A DNA stretch of 64,000 nucleotides from Deltaproteobacteria bacterium (GTDB lineage Bacteria > Myxococcota > UBA727 > VGSZ01), in NCBI GenBank assembly GCA_020850995.1, contig JADZDP010000094.1, positions 51,833 to 115,832 of the forward strand, read 5' to 3'. Both the position numbers and the translations under genes were made by a program. Position 1 is the stretch's first letter; every line of letters begins with the position of its first letter. Below the pieces are notes generated by a model that was given only the letters and a program-made list of their open reading frames with translations, ran no database searches and was not told where the DNA came from. Below, piece after piece: positions 18,967-28,535 of the stretch.

Positions 18967-21900
18967 TCAGAAGACGACCTTGGTCATTTTCTTGACGACG
19001 ACGTGCGTGTCCCGCTGCGGAGCGATGGGACCCCAATAGTTGAAGTGGTAGCTGAACTGACCGTAGCCGCCGCTCAAGTAGTTGGGCTTGAGGTGGATAC
19101 GCGTGAAGCTGTTGTGACCACCGGCGCGCCGGTTGCCACGCACCTGCGACTTCGGGATGCCCACGGTGCGTTCGGGCACGTGGTAGACGATGCACACGCC
19201 GCGCGGGATGCGCGAGCTCACCGACGCGCGCGTGCAGTAGACGCCGTGGTCGTTGTAGACCTCGACCCAATCGTTGTCCTGGATGCCGAGCGCCTGCGCG
19301 TCCACCTCGCTCATCCAGCACGGCTCGCAGCCGCGCGACAGGGTGAGCATGCGGTGGTTCTCCATGTAGGTCGAGTGGATGTGCCACTTGCCGTGCGGCG
19401 TCAGGCAGTTGAGCGCCAGCGCCTGGCCGCCCTTCAGGGTCTCCTTCAAGTCGCCGTAGGCCTCGGGCTTGGGCGAGGGCTTGTAGGTGGGCAGGTTCTC
19501 GCCGTAGGCCAGGTACAGATCCTGGTCGAGGTAGAAGTGCTGGCGGCCCGTCAGCGTTCGCCACGGCACGCACTTGTCGTAGTTGTACGTGTAGGGCGCG
19601 TAGGCGCGGCCGTTGTTCATCAGGCCCGACCACAAGGGCGAGGTGTTGTAGCGCCGCGGCTGGGCCTGCAGGTCCTCGTAGGTGATGCGCACGTCCTCGC
19701 TACCGGCGGCGAGGTCGACCAGCGGCAGGCCGGTCTTCTTCTCCATGTTCCGGTACGCCTTCACGTTGCAGGCGCCGTTGGTCAAGCTGGACATGTGCAA
19801 GAGCACGTTGGCCGCTTGGTTGTCTTCCTTGAGCGAGGGGTAGGCCTTGCCGTTGAAGCTCTCTTTGGGGAAGTGATTCGACGAGAGGAGCTGGTCGTAC
19901 TCCTCCTCGCACATGTAGTGGTTGCCGTGGCCACCGAGGCCGTTCTTGCGAACGCCTTCACCGAAGGTGATGAACTTCTCGTAGAGCTTGGTGTAGTCGC
20001 GCTCGACGATGCCGAGCTTGTGCATCGACTTGCCAGGCACGGGCTCGCACTCGCCGCGGTACCAGTCTTTGATGGTGGGCTGCGTGATCTCGTCGGCCGT
20101 GTCGTGTGACAGCGGCGTCGCCACGATGTCCTTCTGCACGCCGGGCAGGTGCACCTTGGCGGCGTCGGAGGTCGCCTTGGCTATGGCCTTGAAGATCTCC
20201 CAATCCGACTTCGACTCCCACACGGGCGCCACCGCCGCCGAGAGCGGGTGGATGAAGGAGTGCAGGTCGGTGGAGTTGAGGTCGGCCTTCTCGTACCAGG
20301 ACGCGGCCGGCAGCACGATGTCCGAGTAGAGCGCCGACGAATCCATGCGGAAGTTCAGGTCGACGATCAGGTCCATCTTGCCGGTGGGCGCGACGTCGTG
20401 CCACTTCACTTCTTTCGGGTGCTCGTCGCTGTCCTTGCCGATGGCATTCGAATGCGTGCCCAAATAGTGCTTGAGCGCGTACTCGTGGCCCTTCATGGAG
20501 CCCATGATGGCGTTGCCGCGCCAGATGTACCAAACGCGCGGGAAGTTCTTCTCGCTGTCGGGGTCGCCCACGGAGTAGCCGAGCTCTTTGCTCTTGAGCT
20601 TGTCGACGACGTTCTTGACGATGTCGGCGTCGGTCTTGGCGCCGGCCTTCTCCGCGTCCTTGCACAGCTCGATGGGGCTCTGCTCGAACTGCGGGTAGAA
20701 GGGCATCCAGCCGTTACGCACCGACTGGAAGATCGTGTCCGCCGTGTGCATCGACGTGCGCTCGTTCTTCGGCACGGCGTTGTAGCGGGAGAACTGCCCG
20801 TCGTAGCGGTACTGGCAGGTATTGATGTAGTGCCACAGCGGCGCCTGCTGCAGGCGGCTCGGGCCCTGCCAGTCCTTGGCGAAGGTGATGGCCGCCCACG
20901 AGTCGACGGGGGCCAGCTTCTCCTGACCGACGTAGTGGTTGAGGCCGCCACCGTTTTTGCCCACGCAGCCGCACAGCATCAGCGCCATGGCGGCGGAGCG
21001 GTACATCAGGTTGGCGTGGTACCAGTGGTTGATACCGGCGCCCACGATGACCATGCACTTGCCCTGCGTGGTCTCGGCGGTGTTGGCCCACTCGCGCGCG
21101 AACTGCAGCACGGTCTTCGAGTCGATGCCGGTGAAGATCTCCTGCCACGCCGGCGTGTAGGCCTGGTTCTTGTCGGTGTAGTCCTTCGGGTAGTCGCCCG
21201 GCAGGCCGCGGCTCACGCCGTACTGACCCATGATCAGGTCGTACACCGTGGTCACCGGCACCTTGCCGTTGGCGGTCTCGAGCATGCGCACCGGCACGTT
21301 GCGCAGCGCGGTCTTGTCGAGGCCGAACTCGGTGAACTCGGTGGCGAGGGTGTCGTCACGGTTGCCGAGCAGGGTCAGCATCGGGTCGTAGGGCTTGTTG
21401 TCGCCGGAATTCTCGTAGTTGAGGTTCCAGTGGCCCTGGGTCTTGTCCCAGCGGTGGCCGACGGTGCCCTTGGGCACCACCAGCTCGTTGGACTTGGCGT
21501 CGATCTGGAGGAACTTCCAGTCGCCGTTGTCGATATCCTTCCACTTGGCCATCTCGTTGGCGCGCACCAGGCGACCGGGCTTGTAGTGGTCGCCTTCCTT
21601 CTCGAGGTGCACCAGGAAGGGGCTGTCCGTGTACTTCTTGCAGTACTCGGTGAAGTAGGGCGTGGCCTTGTCGTGGTGGAACTCCTTGAGCACCACGTGG
21701 GTGACGGCCATCCAAAAGGCGGCGTCGCTGCCGGCGTGCAAGGGCACCCACTGATCGGCGTACTTGCAGACCTGGCTGAAGTCTGGCGAGAACACCACGG
21801 CCTTGGTGCCGTTGTGGCGCGCCTCGGCGAAGAAGTGGCAGTCGGGCGTGCGCGTCATGTTGAGGCACGCGCCCATGTCGGCGATGAGCTTGGCGTTGTA

Positions 21901-22584
21901 CCAGTCGGCGCTCTCGCACACGTCGGTCTGCTCGCCCCAGATCTCGGGGAACGCCGTCGGCAAGTCGCAGTACCAATCGTAGAAGCTCAGGTTGACGCCG
22001 CCGAACAGCTGCAGGAAGCGCGCGCCCGCTGCGTACGAGAGCATCGACATCGCCGGGATGGGCGAGAAGCCGAACACGCGATCGGGGCCGTACTTCTTGG
22101 CGGTGGAGATGTTGGCCGCGCCCATCAGCTCGAGCACGGTGTCCCAGGTGGTGCGGCGGAAGCCGCCCTTGCCACGCGCCTGCTGGTAGCTCTGGCGCTT
22201 CTTCGGGTCCTTCTGCAGGTTCTCCCAGGCGACCACGGCGTCACCCTTGGCGGCCGCCTTCTCCTTCTCGAAGGCATCGAGCAGCGCGCCGCGGATGAGC
22301 GGGTACTTGATGCGCAGCGGGCTGTACAAATACCAGGAGTACGAGATGCCGCGCTGGCAGCCGCGGGGCTCGTAGGGAGGCAGCGAGTCCTCGAGCAGCG
22401 GGTAGTCGAGCTGCTGGGTCTCCCACACGACGATGCCGTCTTTGACGTGGATCTGCCACGAGCAGCCACCCGTGCAGTTCACGCCGTGCGTGCTGCGCAC
22501 GATGCGGTCGTGCTGGAAGCGGTTCCGGTAGAACTCTTCCCACTGACGCGTCTCGGGGGAGATGATGTCCTGAATCCAGCTCAT
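18967..22584 (-). CDS. narG: Respiratory nitrate reductase alpha subunit (molybdenum)
   Basis: A 1205-residue bis-MGD enzyme that reduces nitrate to nitrite. The FS0 cluster motif H33-x3-C37-x3-C41...C76 lies in [13 protein letters not shown]...RGCQRG, and the [10 protein letters not shown] segment carries the aspartate that ligates molybdenum. There is no twin-arginine signal peptide at the N-terminus ([15 protein letters not shown]), so the active site should face the cytoplasm, as in bacterial Nar. It is the second gene of the operon, 75 bases after narC. Long antisense frames across this gene are codon-bias shadows. Confidence 0.96.
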   Translation of the reverse strand: MSWIQDIISPETRQWEEFYRNRFQHDRIVRSTHGVNCTGGCSWQIHVKDGIVVWETQQLDYPLLEDSLPPYEPRGCQRGISYSWYLYSPLRIKYPLIRGALLDAFEKEKAAAKGDAVVAWENLQKDPKKRQSYQQARGKGGFRRTTWDTVLELMGAANISTAKKYGPDRVFGFSPIPAMSMLSYAAGARFLQLFGGVNLSFYDWYCDLPTAFPEIWGEQTDVCESADWYNAKLIADMGACLNMTRTPDCHFFAEARHNGTKAVVFSPDFSQVCKYADQWVPLHAGSDAAFWMAVTHVVLKEFHHDKATPYFTEYCKKYTDSPFLVHLEKEGDHYKPGRLVRANEMAKWKDIDNGDWKFLQIDAKSNELVVPKGTVGHRWDKTQGHWNLNYENSGDNKPYDPMLTLLGNRDDTLATEFTEFGLDKTALRNVPVRMLETANGKVPVTTVYDLIMGQYGVSRGLPGDYPKDYTDKNQAYTPAWQEIFTGIDSKTVLQFAREWANTAETTQGKCMVIVGAGINHWYHANLMYRSAAMALMLCGCVGKNGGGLNHYVGQEKLAPVDSWAAITFAKDWQGPSRLQQAPLWHYINTCQYRYDGQFSRYNAVPKNERTSMHTADTIFQSVRNGWMPFYPQFEQSPIELCKDAEKAGAKTDADIVKNVVDKLKSKELGYSVGDPDSEKNFPRVWYIWRGNAIMGSMKGHEYALKHYLGTHSNAIGKDSDEHPKEVKWHDVAPTGKMDLIVDLNFRMDSSALYSDIVLPAASWYEKADLNSTDLHSFIHPLSAAVAPVWESKSDWEIFKAIAKATSDAAKVHLPGVQKDIVATPLSHDTADEITQPTIKDWYRGECEPVPGKSMHKLGIVERDYTKLYEKFITFGEGVRKNGLGGHGNHYMCEEEYDQLLSSNHFPKESFNGKAYPSLKEDNQAANVLLHMSSLTNGACNVKAYRNMEKKTGLPLVDLAAGSEDVRITYEDLQAQPRRYNTSPLWSGLMNNGRAYAPYTYNYDKCVPWRTLTGRQHFYLDQDLYLAYGENLPTYKPSPKPEAYGDLKETLKGGQALALNCLTPHGKWHIHSTYMENHRMLTLSRGCEPCWMSEVDAQALGIQDNDWVEVYNDHGVYCTRASVSSRIPRGVCIVYHVPERTVGIPKSQVRGNRRAGGHNSFTRIHLKPNYLSGGYGQFSYHFNYWGPIAPQRDTHVVVKKMTKVVF

Positions 22585-22659
22585 GGCTCTACCTCTTCAG
22601 CTCTCGTTCCTGGGAAATCACAATCGAATCGATGCAGATTCGGAGAACGCGTAGGGCTC

Positions 22660-23526
22660 TTACTGCGCGACGTCGTCGCCGCCCTTGACCTGACGATCGA
22701 AGACCTTGTCGTTGACCGGGCGCACCTTGCGCTTGCGCCAGATGAGCGAGTACAGGCCCATCAGCGGCACCAGGGCGGCGGCGCCGCTCCACACCAGGCG
22801 GAAGCCGTAGTCGCGCGGCTGCTGCAGCTCGTGCTTTTTGTCGGCGTCTTGCAGGAAGCCCACAAGCGCCGCGCTCTCGTCATCGGTGAGGGGGTGCTCG
22901 GCGTAGGCCGCGGCCATCACCGGGAAGGGCGGCTTGCCGAGGATGGCGTTGATGCCCGGCGTGCCCATGGTGGAGAACACCGTGGTCAGCTCTTTGGCCA
23001 ACACGCCGCCGCCGATGACGGCGTCGTTCTTCACGTGGTGGCACGAGTTGCAGGCCGGGCCACCGTTCTTCAAGCGCTCGAGGCCCTGGAACAGGTTCTG
23101 GCCGCGTGCGATCTCTGCAGGCGAGGCTTCCTTGGGCGGCGGCGGCGGCGTGGCCGCAGCAGCGACGCCGCTCTTGGTGGCGAGGTACGCGACGATGTCC
23201 TTGATCTCCGCGTCGTTGTACTGGGTAGCGTCGGGCATCACCAAGTTGAACTCCTTGAAGAGCGCAACCGCGGTGGCGTCGCCGGCGTCGATCATGGCCT
23301 TGGGTGACTTGATGAACTTGAGGAGCCAGTCCTCGGTGCGGCGGGTGGTGACGCCGGCGAGATCGGGGCCCACGAGCTTGCCGCCGCCGATGGAGTGGCA
23401 GGCGCCGCAGATCTTGGCGAAGTTCTCTTCGCCGGTGGCAGCGTTCGCAGGGGCGGAGAGCGCGCAGGCCATCGTCAGGGCCGCGAGGGCCAACAGTCGT
23501 CCGTGTACAAGGTTGTGCTTGGTCAT
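22660..23526 (-). CDS. narC: Membrane-anchored diheme cytochrome c (NarC-type)
   Basis: A 288-residue protein with a signal peptide (about residues 1-30, ending ANA-A), a first heme motif C40-GAC-H44, a Pro-rich linker, a second heme motif C159-NSC-H163 and one C-terminal membrane helix (about 246-265) followed by basic residues. It would sit on the periplasmic side and relay electrons, or help assemble NarI, as described for NarC in Thermus nar operons. The ATG at 23526 is preferred over an upstream in-frame start because it gives the signal peptide directly. It is the first gene of the nar operon; the 242 bp upstream show no obvious TTGAT-N4-ATCAA FNR box. Confidence 0.85.
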   Translation of the reverse strand: MTKHNLVHGRLLALAALTMACALSAPANAATGEENFAKICGACHSIGGGKLVGPDLAGVTTRRTEDWLLKFIKSPKAMIDAGDATAVALFKEFNLVMPDATQYNDAEIKDIVAYLATKSGVAAAATPPPPPKEASPAEIARGQNLFQGLERLKNGGPACNSCHHVKNDAVIGGGVLAKELTTVFSTMGTPGINAILGKPPFPVMAAAYAEHPLTDDESAALVGFLQDADKKHELQQPRDYGFRLVWSGAAALVPLMGLYSLIWRKRKVRPVNDKVFDRQVKGGDDVAQ

Positions 23527-23768
23527 ACCCACCAGACCTCCGGCGCCACCGGGTCGCGCCCGTGGTGGACGCGATGGAGCGCTGGCTTGACGGGTGGTGG
23601 GTAACACCGGCGGCTTACACGCTGCTTACAGCGCGAGCTCGGGTGCTGCGGCAATTTGTCGTCGCCACCGCTGGGCTCCGATGGGCGCGTCCGGACGCGG
23701 TTTCTGTGTCGCTCGGGGCGCGGCAGCATGCCGCGGTGATCTGCCGCTGTGGCAAGGCGCCGCACACC

Positions 23769-24161
23769 TCAGGGATTGGCCAGCGCCACCTCCGCGAGTC
23801 GGCCGTGGCGGCTCATGGTCAGCAGGTAGCGCAACATCAGCTCACGCTCGGCGGCGGGCAGCTCGGCGCGCGTGGCCATCTCGTCGACGTGCTGCTCCCA
23901 CGTCGACGACGGGTAGCGCTCGGGCAGGCGCACGGCGTGACAGCCGGCGCAGCGCTTGACGTAGAGCGCGCGCCCGCGCCGCAGCTCGTCCTCGCTGGCG
24001 TCGGGCCAGCGCGCGGCCGCCCACGCCGCGTCGACGGGCGTAGGCTGTGCCAGGGTGGCGCAGCCCAGCACGACCGCGAACGGCGCTGCGACCAGCGCGA
24101 TACGCACCACGGTCTGGAGCCGCCAGGTCGAGTGCAAGGGTGGTGGTCTTGCGGCGCTCAC
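23769..24161 (-). CDS. Small c-type cytochrome lipoprotein
   Basis: A 130-residue exported protein starting at a GTG that overlaps the upstream stop (GTGA). A hydrophobic segment ends in the lipobox-like VVLGC, so the mature protein is probably lipid-anchored; one CAGCH heme-binding motif follows. The rest is a short helical monoheme cytochrome with a possible distal Met (MATRAE or YLLTMSRHG). Translational coupling to the outer-membrane protein gene suggests a shared task in periplasmic electron transfer or metal handling. It is transcribed toward the nar operon and is separated from narC by about 240 bp. Confidence 0.65.
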   Translation of the reverse strand: MSAARPPPLHSTWRLQTVVRIALVAAPFAVVLGCATLAQPTPVDAAWAAARWPDASEDELRRGRALYVKRCAGCHAVRLPERYPSSTWEQHVDEMATRAELPAAERELMLRYLLTMSRHGRLAEVALANP

Positions 24162-24982
24162 AAGTCGATGCCGAGGAGGGCGCGCGCGCTGATGCGCTCG
24201 CTGTGCTCGAGGTCTTGCAGCTCTGCGCTGCCGAGGCGTGCGAGGTCGAGCACCTGCGGCAACACGCTGACGGCGACCCACCACGAATCGGCCGCGTAGC
24301 TCAGCGTGGGGCCGGCGTAGACGACGGAGCCCTCGAAGCCCTCGCCAGCGAACACCGTGTGGTTGCGCAGCTCGAGCCCGAGCCCAAGCTCGGGCGTCAG
24401 CAAGTAGGCGAGGCCGCCGTCGAGCTCGAGCACCAGCTCCTGAGCAACTTCGTCGGGCGTCTCGAGCTCCCACTCGAGCTCGCCCACGGCGTTCACGGCA
24501 GCCACCAGGTCGCCAAAGCGCTTGTCGACGATGACTTTGGCCTCGAGCTCGGCCTTCGAGGGCGCCGCCGTCCACTCACCGTAGAGCGCCAGGCCCACCG
24601 GGTCCGCGACGGGGTCGAGGAGCTTCCATTTCCATTCATTCGACACGCCACCGAACACGAAGTCTTTCTTGAGCAGGTCGCCCGCCGCCGCGGTGACGGC
24701 CTTGGCGTTCAGGTACCAGGCCATCTGCAGGTTCTCGAGCACGCCGATCTCGATCTCGATGCGCTCGTCGAAGCGCAGGTACAGCTCGTCGCGGCCGCCG
24801 CGGAAGGTGGTCCAGGGCTCCACCTCGACGTGGCCAGGGTTCAACACCAGCGACTCGTAGGTGTACGTGAAGCGCCGCTCGCTCGCGGTCGCGGGCGCGC
24901 TGGCGGTGGCGCCGGCGACGAGGAGGAGCGAGAGCGCGAGCTGGAGGCGGCGAGCAGGCGGCGTGCGCGGGGGGGTGGACAC
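24158..24982 (-). CDS. Predicted outer-membrane beta-barrel protein of unknown function
   Basis: A 274-residue protein with a signal peptide (cleavage near ATA-SERRF, about residue 33), then alternating strands rich in aromatic and charged residues (YTYESLVLNPGHVEVEPW; LALYGEWTAAP), as in transporter-like outer-membrane barrels. No enzyme motif is seen. It is the first gene of a two-gene unit with the lipoprotein cytochrome. A Fur-like palindrome lies 22 bp before its start, so iron or another divalent metal probably controls it. A role in metal uptake or storage is possible but not shown. Confidence 0.6.
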   Translation of the reverse strand: MSTPPRTPPARRLQLALSLLLVAGATASAPATASERRFTYTYESLVLNPGHVEVEPWTTFRGGRDELYLRFDERIEIEIGVLENLQMAWYLNAKAVTAAAGDLLKKDFVFGGVSNEWKWKLLDPVADPVGLALYGEWTAAPSKAELEAKVIVDKRFGDLVAAVNAVGELEWELETPDEVAQELVLELDGGLAYLLTPELGLGLELRNHTVFAGEGFEGSVVYAGPTLSYAADSWWVAVSVLPQVLDLARLGSAELQDLEHSERISARALLGIDL

Positions 24983-25003
24983 GAGGAGCGCTCCGGGCGT
25001 GGT

Positions 25004-25018
25004 TGATAGTGGTTATCA
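25004..25018. promoter_or_regulatory. Fur-family box
   Basis: TGATAGTGGTTATCA has perfect 5-5-5 symmetry and matches 12 of 15 positions of the 7-1-7 Fur consensus TGATAATCATTATCA. It lies 22 bp upstream of the minus-strand outer-membrane protein gene, where a repressor would block the promoter. A Zur or Mur site is also possible. Confidence 0.5.
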
Positions 25019-25154
25019 TAATCGTTTACCGGCTCCTGGCGCGCCTGTCAAGGTGGGTCGTTGGTGGCGCGCGCGAGCGGTCGATGCCGCGCGGAGGTGC
25101 GGCGCTCGCGGACGCCTTGCTCGTCGGGAGCGATCGTGCGAACGCTCGCGCCAC

Positions 25155-25231
25155 GCGCCCGTAGCTCAGCTGGATAGAGCATCTGGCTTCGAACCAGAGG
25201 GTCGGGAGTTCGAATCTCTCCGGGCGCGCCA
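25155..25231 (+). tRNA. tRNA-Arg (anticodon TCG)
   Basis: 77 bases fold as a complete tRNA: acceptor stem GCGCCCG/CGGGCGC, D-arm GCTC/GAGC, anticodon stem TCTGG/CCAGA with loop CTTCGAA (anticodon TCG, reading CGA), and a T-arm with TTCGAAT loop. Discriminator G is followed by an encoded CCA. It is the integration target of the neighbouring element: the antisense C-terminus of the serine recombinase frame runs into its 3' half. Confidence 0.97.
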
Positions 25232-26773
25232 GTCTTCATCTCCACGCATTTCGGAGAGGGTGTCGAACGGCTTTCGCAAGTCGAAGCGGACACTTGCGCC
25301 GTTCATGCGCGGGTTCAAAACCAGCTTGTCGAGGAGAGCGCGTTTCTCGGTGAGGTTTTGAACTGCCCAGAGCTCCTTCGCCCTCTTGGCGAGGTCGAGC
25401 GCGTGCAGCGCGGTCTTCAATAGCTTCTCGTCGAGGGCGGCGTGCGTCTCCTCGATCTTGTTCAGGAGCACCGAGCGACGCTGACGGATCCGCGTGAGCT
25501 GGCGCTGATACGTGTCGTCGTCGATGACGCGCTTGAGGAGCTTGTCCGTGAGCCCGTCCTCGTCGTCCTGCGCGGCTTCGAGCTCCTTGCGGAACTGTGC
25601 CTGCTCGCGTTGACGGCGCTCGCGGATCTCGACGGTGGACACGTTCAGCTGGCCCGCGACGAGGTCGGCGAAGACGTCGGTGATGAACACGGCGTCGACG
25701 GCGCGTTCGAGCTGCTCGACGACGGCGGGCTGCGTGAGGCGCGCGAGCTTCGTGTGCTTCCCGCGCCCGTTGGCGCAGCGGTAGTAGATGAACGTGCGCC
25801 CGCTCTTCTTCTTGTGGACCTCGGCGGTGATGCGGCAGCCGCACTCCTCGCACGTCATCCAGCCGCCGAACGCAGCCTCGTACTCCGCGCGCGCGCCGTA
25901 GGCCGCCTTCTTGCCGAACGTGACGTGGAGCTCGTCCCACTCGCGCGGCGTGAACATCGGTTGATGCTTGCCGACGTACTCCTTGCCGCGCCACGTGAAC
26001 GTGCCCGCGTAAAACGGGTCGGTGAGCATGCGCTGCACGTGGCCCGCGTTCACGGTCTTGCGTCGCTGGCCGGCGGCGAACCAAAGGCCCTCCTCGACGA
26101 CGCGCGCACCGATCGCGCTGAGGCTCAGGTTGTCGCGCACGCGCAGCTCATGCATGCGACGCAAGAGCGCGCGGCCTCCGGGGTGCTGCTCGATGGTGCC
26201 GCCGCGATCCTTCACGCTCCCGTCGACGTGGACGTCGCGTTTGTTGCGGTACCCCGGGGGCGGCCTCGTCGGGTACCAGCCCGCGGCCGCCTTCGCGTCC
26301 TGGCCCTGCTTCGCCCGGCGCGAGAGCGTGCGGCTGTAGCTCTTGGCGACGAACGTCGAGATCTCGGCCTTCATCCAGTCACCCTCGTCGCTGTCGACGG
26401 AGAGCATCCAGCGATCGTTCGCGACGTGCAGCACGATCTCGTCGCTGCGAATGAGCCCTTCGAGGATCTCGTGGTCCGTGAAGTTGCGCGTGGTGCGGTC
26501 CCACACGAAGAAGATCACGTGGCGGATGCCTTCGTCGTGGAGCCGCTCGATGGCGGCGTGGAACTTCTTCCGCGCCTTCGAGTCCTTCGCGGACTCCTCT
26601 ATCTGCACGATCTCGACGAGTTCGAGGCCGTTGTCGCGCGCGTACGCGAGCACGCCTTCCCGCTGCGTCTCCGGCGACGTGTTGTCCTTCTGCCCCGAGG
26701 ACGACACGCGCACGATGCCGAGCGCACGCGAAGATCTGCCGAGCCAGCGAGGTCCGTTCGCCTTCGCCTTCAT
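25166..26773 (-). CDS. Large serine recombinase (integrase)
   Basis: A 535-residue large serine recombinase. The catalytic domain starts GIVRVSSSGQKDNTSPETQR (nucleophile Ser near residue 25) and includes VWDRTTRNF. A recombinase domain follows (PFYAGTFTWRGKEYVGKHQPMFT), then a zinc ribbon (CEECGCRI...YYRCANGRG) and a long coiled coil. It should excise and integrate the element. The last 22 residues (from RARRDSNSRPSG onward) are encoded by the antisense strand of tRNA-Arg, so the present C-terminus was created by integration. Serine recombinases using a tRNA 3' end are less common than tyrosine integrases. Confidence 0.88.
   Translation of the reverse strand: MKAKANGPRWLGRSSRALGIVRVSSSGQKDNTSPETQREGVLAYARDNGLELVEIVQIEESAKDSKARKKFHAAIERLHDEGIRHVIFFVWDRTTRNFTDHEILEGLIRSDEIVLHVANDRWMLSVDSDEGDWMKAEISTFVAKSYSRTLSRRAKQGQDAKAAAGWYPTRPPPGYRNKRDVHVDGSVKDRGGTIEQHPGGRALLRRMHELRVRDNLSLSAIGARVVEEGLWFAAGQRRKTVNAGHVQRMLTDPFYAGTFTWRGKEYVGKHQPMFTPREWDELHVTFGKKAAYGARAEYEAAFGGWMTCEECGCRITAEVHKKKSGRTFIYYRCANGRGKHTKLARLTQPAVVEQLERAVDAVFITDVFADLVAGQLNVSTVEIRERRQREQAQFRKELEAAQDDEDGLTDKLLKRVIDDDTYQRQLTRIRQRRSVLLNKIEETHAALDEKLLKTALHALDLAKRAKELWAVQNLTEKRALLDKLVLNPRMNGASVRFDLRKPFDTLSEMRGDEDWRARRDSNSRPSGSKPDALSS
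25205..25231. other. Probable attachment site (element boundary) in tRNA-Arg 3' end
   Basis: The recombinase frame crosses from element DNA into tRNA antisense here, so one element-chromosome junction lies within the tRNA 3' end. I did not find a second full copy of this 27-base segment in the window; the far end of the element may lie beyond position 64000 or be one of the related shorter repeats after 50.7 kb. Confidence 0.4.
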
Positions 26774-26901
26774 CGCTCACCTCGTCGCAAGATTCTTGCA
26801 GGTCGCGCCGACGACGTCGATCCCATCTCAGGAATCGACGTCGAGGCGCGCGAGGTGTCCGCTGCTGGCGCGAAGCGAGAGCATTCGGCACGATCGGGAC
26901 T

Positions 26902-27381
26902 GTGCAGCCCGAGGAACGCGACCCACTTCATGCGAGCGCCGTCGCCGTGGCGCTCGGCCTTCAGTCGCCCTTCCTGCTGTTCCAGGACGCGCTCGCTCAG
27001 CAGCCGGACCTCGGCGACGTCATCTACCGCTACTTCGGGGGCGAGAACGACGCCGACGCGGAATTCCCGACACACCTGGTCGAGGAGACGGTTCAGAAGA
27101 TCGACCCTGCCTTCGCACTCTCGTCGCGCGCGTCGGAGCTGATTGCGATGTCGCTGCTGGAGGACGAGTGCCTCGTGCTCTTGAGCGGCAAGGGCACACC
27201 GAGGCGGCTCCTCAAGGCGCTTCGCCAGGTGGATCGCACGTTCTCGCGTCCCAGCTGGGTGGGCGACTTCTTCCGAGCGAGTTACGGCGTGCCCGTCGAC
27301 GTCGTGGCTTCGACGCCCGGGTTCGTCGACGAGCTTCGGCGACTCGCTGGCCGGCTCGCTTCGGCTCCCCGGGACGCATGA
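26902..27381 (+). CDS. Hypothetical protein
   Basis: A 159-residue protein from a GTG start, divergent from the recombinase gene. It is mostly helical, acidic at the centre (YFGGENDADAEFP) and has no signal peptide, membrane segment or recognised motif. The frame is clean and flanked by minus-strand genes, which supports a real gene carried by the element, but no function can be assigned. Confidence 0.5.
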   Translation: MQPEERDPLHASAVAVALGLQSPFLLFQDALAQQPDLGDVIYRYFGGENDADAEFPTHLVEETVQKIDPAFALSSRASELIAMSLLEDECLVLLSGKGTPRRLLKALRQVDRTFSRPSWVGDFFRASYGVPVDVVASTPGFVDELRRLAGRLASAPRDA

Positions 27382-27406
27382 CGTTTCTGGCTGCGCCGGG
27401 CGTCGA

Positions 27407-27571
27407 TCAACTCTGCCCATCACCAGCCTTGAGCCCGCGCTGCTCGCGGTCCCACCGCTCGAGGATCTCGAAGACCTCGGTCAGCGCCTGCACGTCCTCC
27501 TTCGTGATCCGTACGGGCGGCTTCGCGGGACGGAGCAGGTTCAGGTTTCCACTCGGCGTCTCTTCCAACAT
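27407..27571 (-). CDS. Small 54-residue protein downstream of the sigma-like gene
   Basis: A short frame with a strong Shine-Dalgarno (AGGAGG, 6 bases before ATG 27571), starting MLEETPSGNLNLLRPAKPP and ending in TGA at 27407. The second half is a charged amphipathic helix (DVQALTEVFEILERWDREQ). It lies about 60 bases after the sigma-like gene on the same strand, so both are probably co-transcribed. It could be a small regulator or partner of that factor; no family is recognised. Confidence 0.55.
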   Translation of the reverse strand: MLEETPSGNLNLLRPAKPPVRITKEDVQALTEVFEILERWDREQRGLKAGDGQS

Positions 27572-27634
27572 CTGCACCTCCTGTTTCAGTCGATGCCAAA
27601 CGGGCGTGAGGCGGGCGTGCCCCCGCTCACCAGG

Positions 27635-28255
27635 CTACGCGGCGAGATCGCTCTCGTTCTCATCCTCGTCGTCATCGTCCGCCTCGGCCTCGAGCTCGCG
27701 AGCGGCCCGGCCGCACTGGCTGTACGGCTCGATGAGCTCGGTGCGTGGCTGGGTGCCGCGGGGCTGCGCGCGCACCCCCATGGCGCGCCGCAGCGCGGCG
27801 ATCGCGCGCCGCCTTTCGGCCGCGGACACGGGCTTCTCGGCGATCAAGCGGCAGACGATCTCGGCGAGGTCCGCGCCGCATTTTGTGGCAATCAGCGCGA
27901 GGTGGCGCCGCAGAAAGGCCCGGCTCACCCTCGTCTCGCTGTCGTCGTCGCGCACGAGGCCGACGTCGATAGGGCCGGAGCGCTCCTCGGTCATCAGCCG
28001 CGTGGTGCGGCGGACGTCGCACTTCTTGCGTCGCTGCTGGCGGTAGAAGGCCGCGACCGCGTTCCGCGTCATGTCGGTGATGTACGCCGCCGCGTTGTCC
28101 GGCGCGGGCTCGGGCCAGAGCCGCACGACGTTGAGCCACACGGTCTGTGCGACGTTCTCCTGATCTGCGCGCTGCAGCTTCGACGTGGCCAGGAGCCCTC
28201 GGACGAGCGGGTCATGGAAGCGGTGCAGCGCGGCAACTTCAACGCGGGCGAGCAT
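27635..28255 (-). CDS. ECF-like sigma factor
   Basis: A 206-residue protein. The N-terminal half resembles sigma region 2: an LVRGLLATSKLQRADQENVA-type helix followed by AYITDMTRNAVAAFYRQQRRKK, matching the core-binding and -10-recognition helices. The second half is helical and basic, then ends in an acidic tail (EADDDDEDENESD). ATG 28255 is preferred to the upstream start at 28306 because AGGAGG lies 5 bases before it. On mobile elements such factors drive element-specific promoters. Region 4 is poorly conserved, so a non-sigma DNA-binding role remains possible. Confidence 0.6.
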   Translation of the reverse strand: MLARVEVAALHRFHDPLVRGLLATSKLQRADQENVAQTVWLNVVRLWPEPAPDNAAAYITDMTRNAVAAFYRQQRRKKCDVRRTTRLMTEERSGPIDVGLVRDDDSETRVSRAFLRRHLALIATKCGADLAEIVCRLIAEKPVSAAERRRAIAALRRAMGVRAQPRGTQPRTELIEPYSQCGRAARELEAEADDDDEDENESDLAA

Positions 28256-28535
28256 GGTGACCTCCTGCCGTACCAGTTGCCGTTCGAAGCCAAGTCGCAC
28301 GGGCAACTTCGCGCAGCGGTGACGAACCTCACCGCAACGCGAGCTGCTCCCTACAAGTCGCGAAACCGAGCCGCCGGACTCGCGTGATCCGCATCTTTCT
28401 TCGTGTCGCCGTCACCGTCGCCCGCGGGCGAGGCGACGGCGACGGCGGCCGGCGGGCCGGCGTGTTGCTGGAACCGGAGCCCCACGGTGACGGCAACACG
28501 TCGAAGAACGCGCGGCACGGCATCGGTCCTCACAG

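Noticed and set aside
20149..23307. A 1052-residue plus-strand frame opposite narG/narC
   Set aside because: Antisense shadow caused by GC-rich third positions; narG and narC are certain.
28329..28535. Short frames before the replication-relaxation gene
   Set aside because: Pro/Ser/Arg-rich composition without features; probably promoter DNA between divergent genes.
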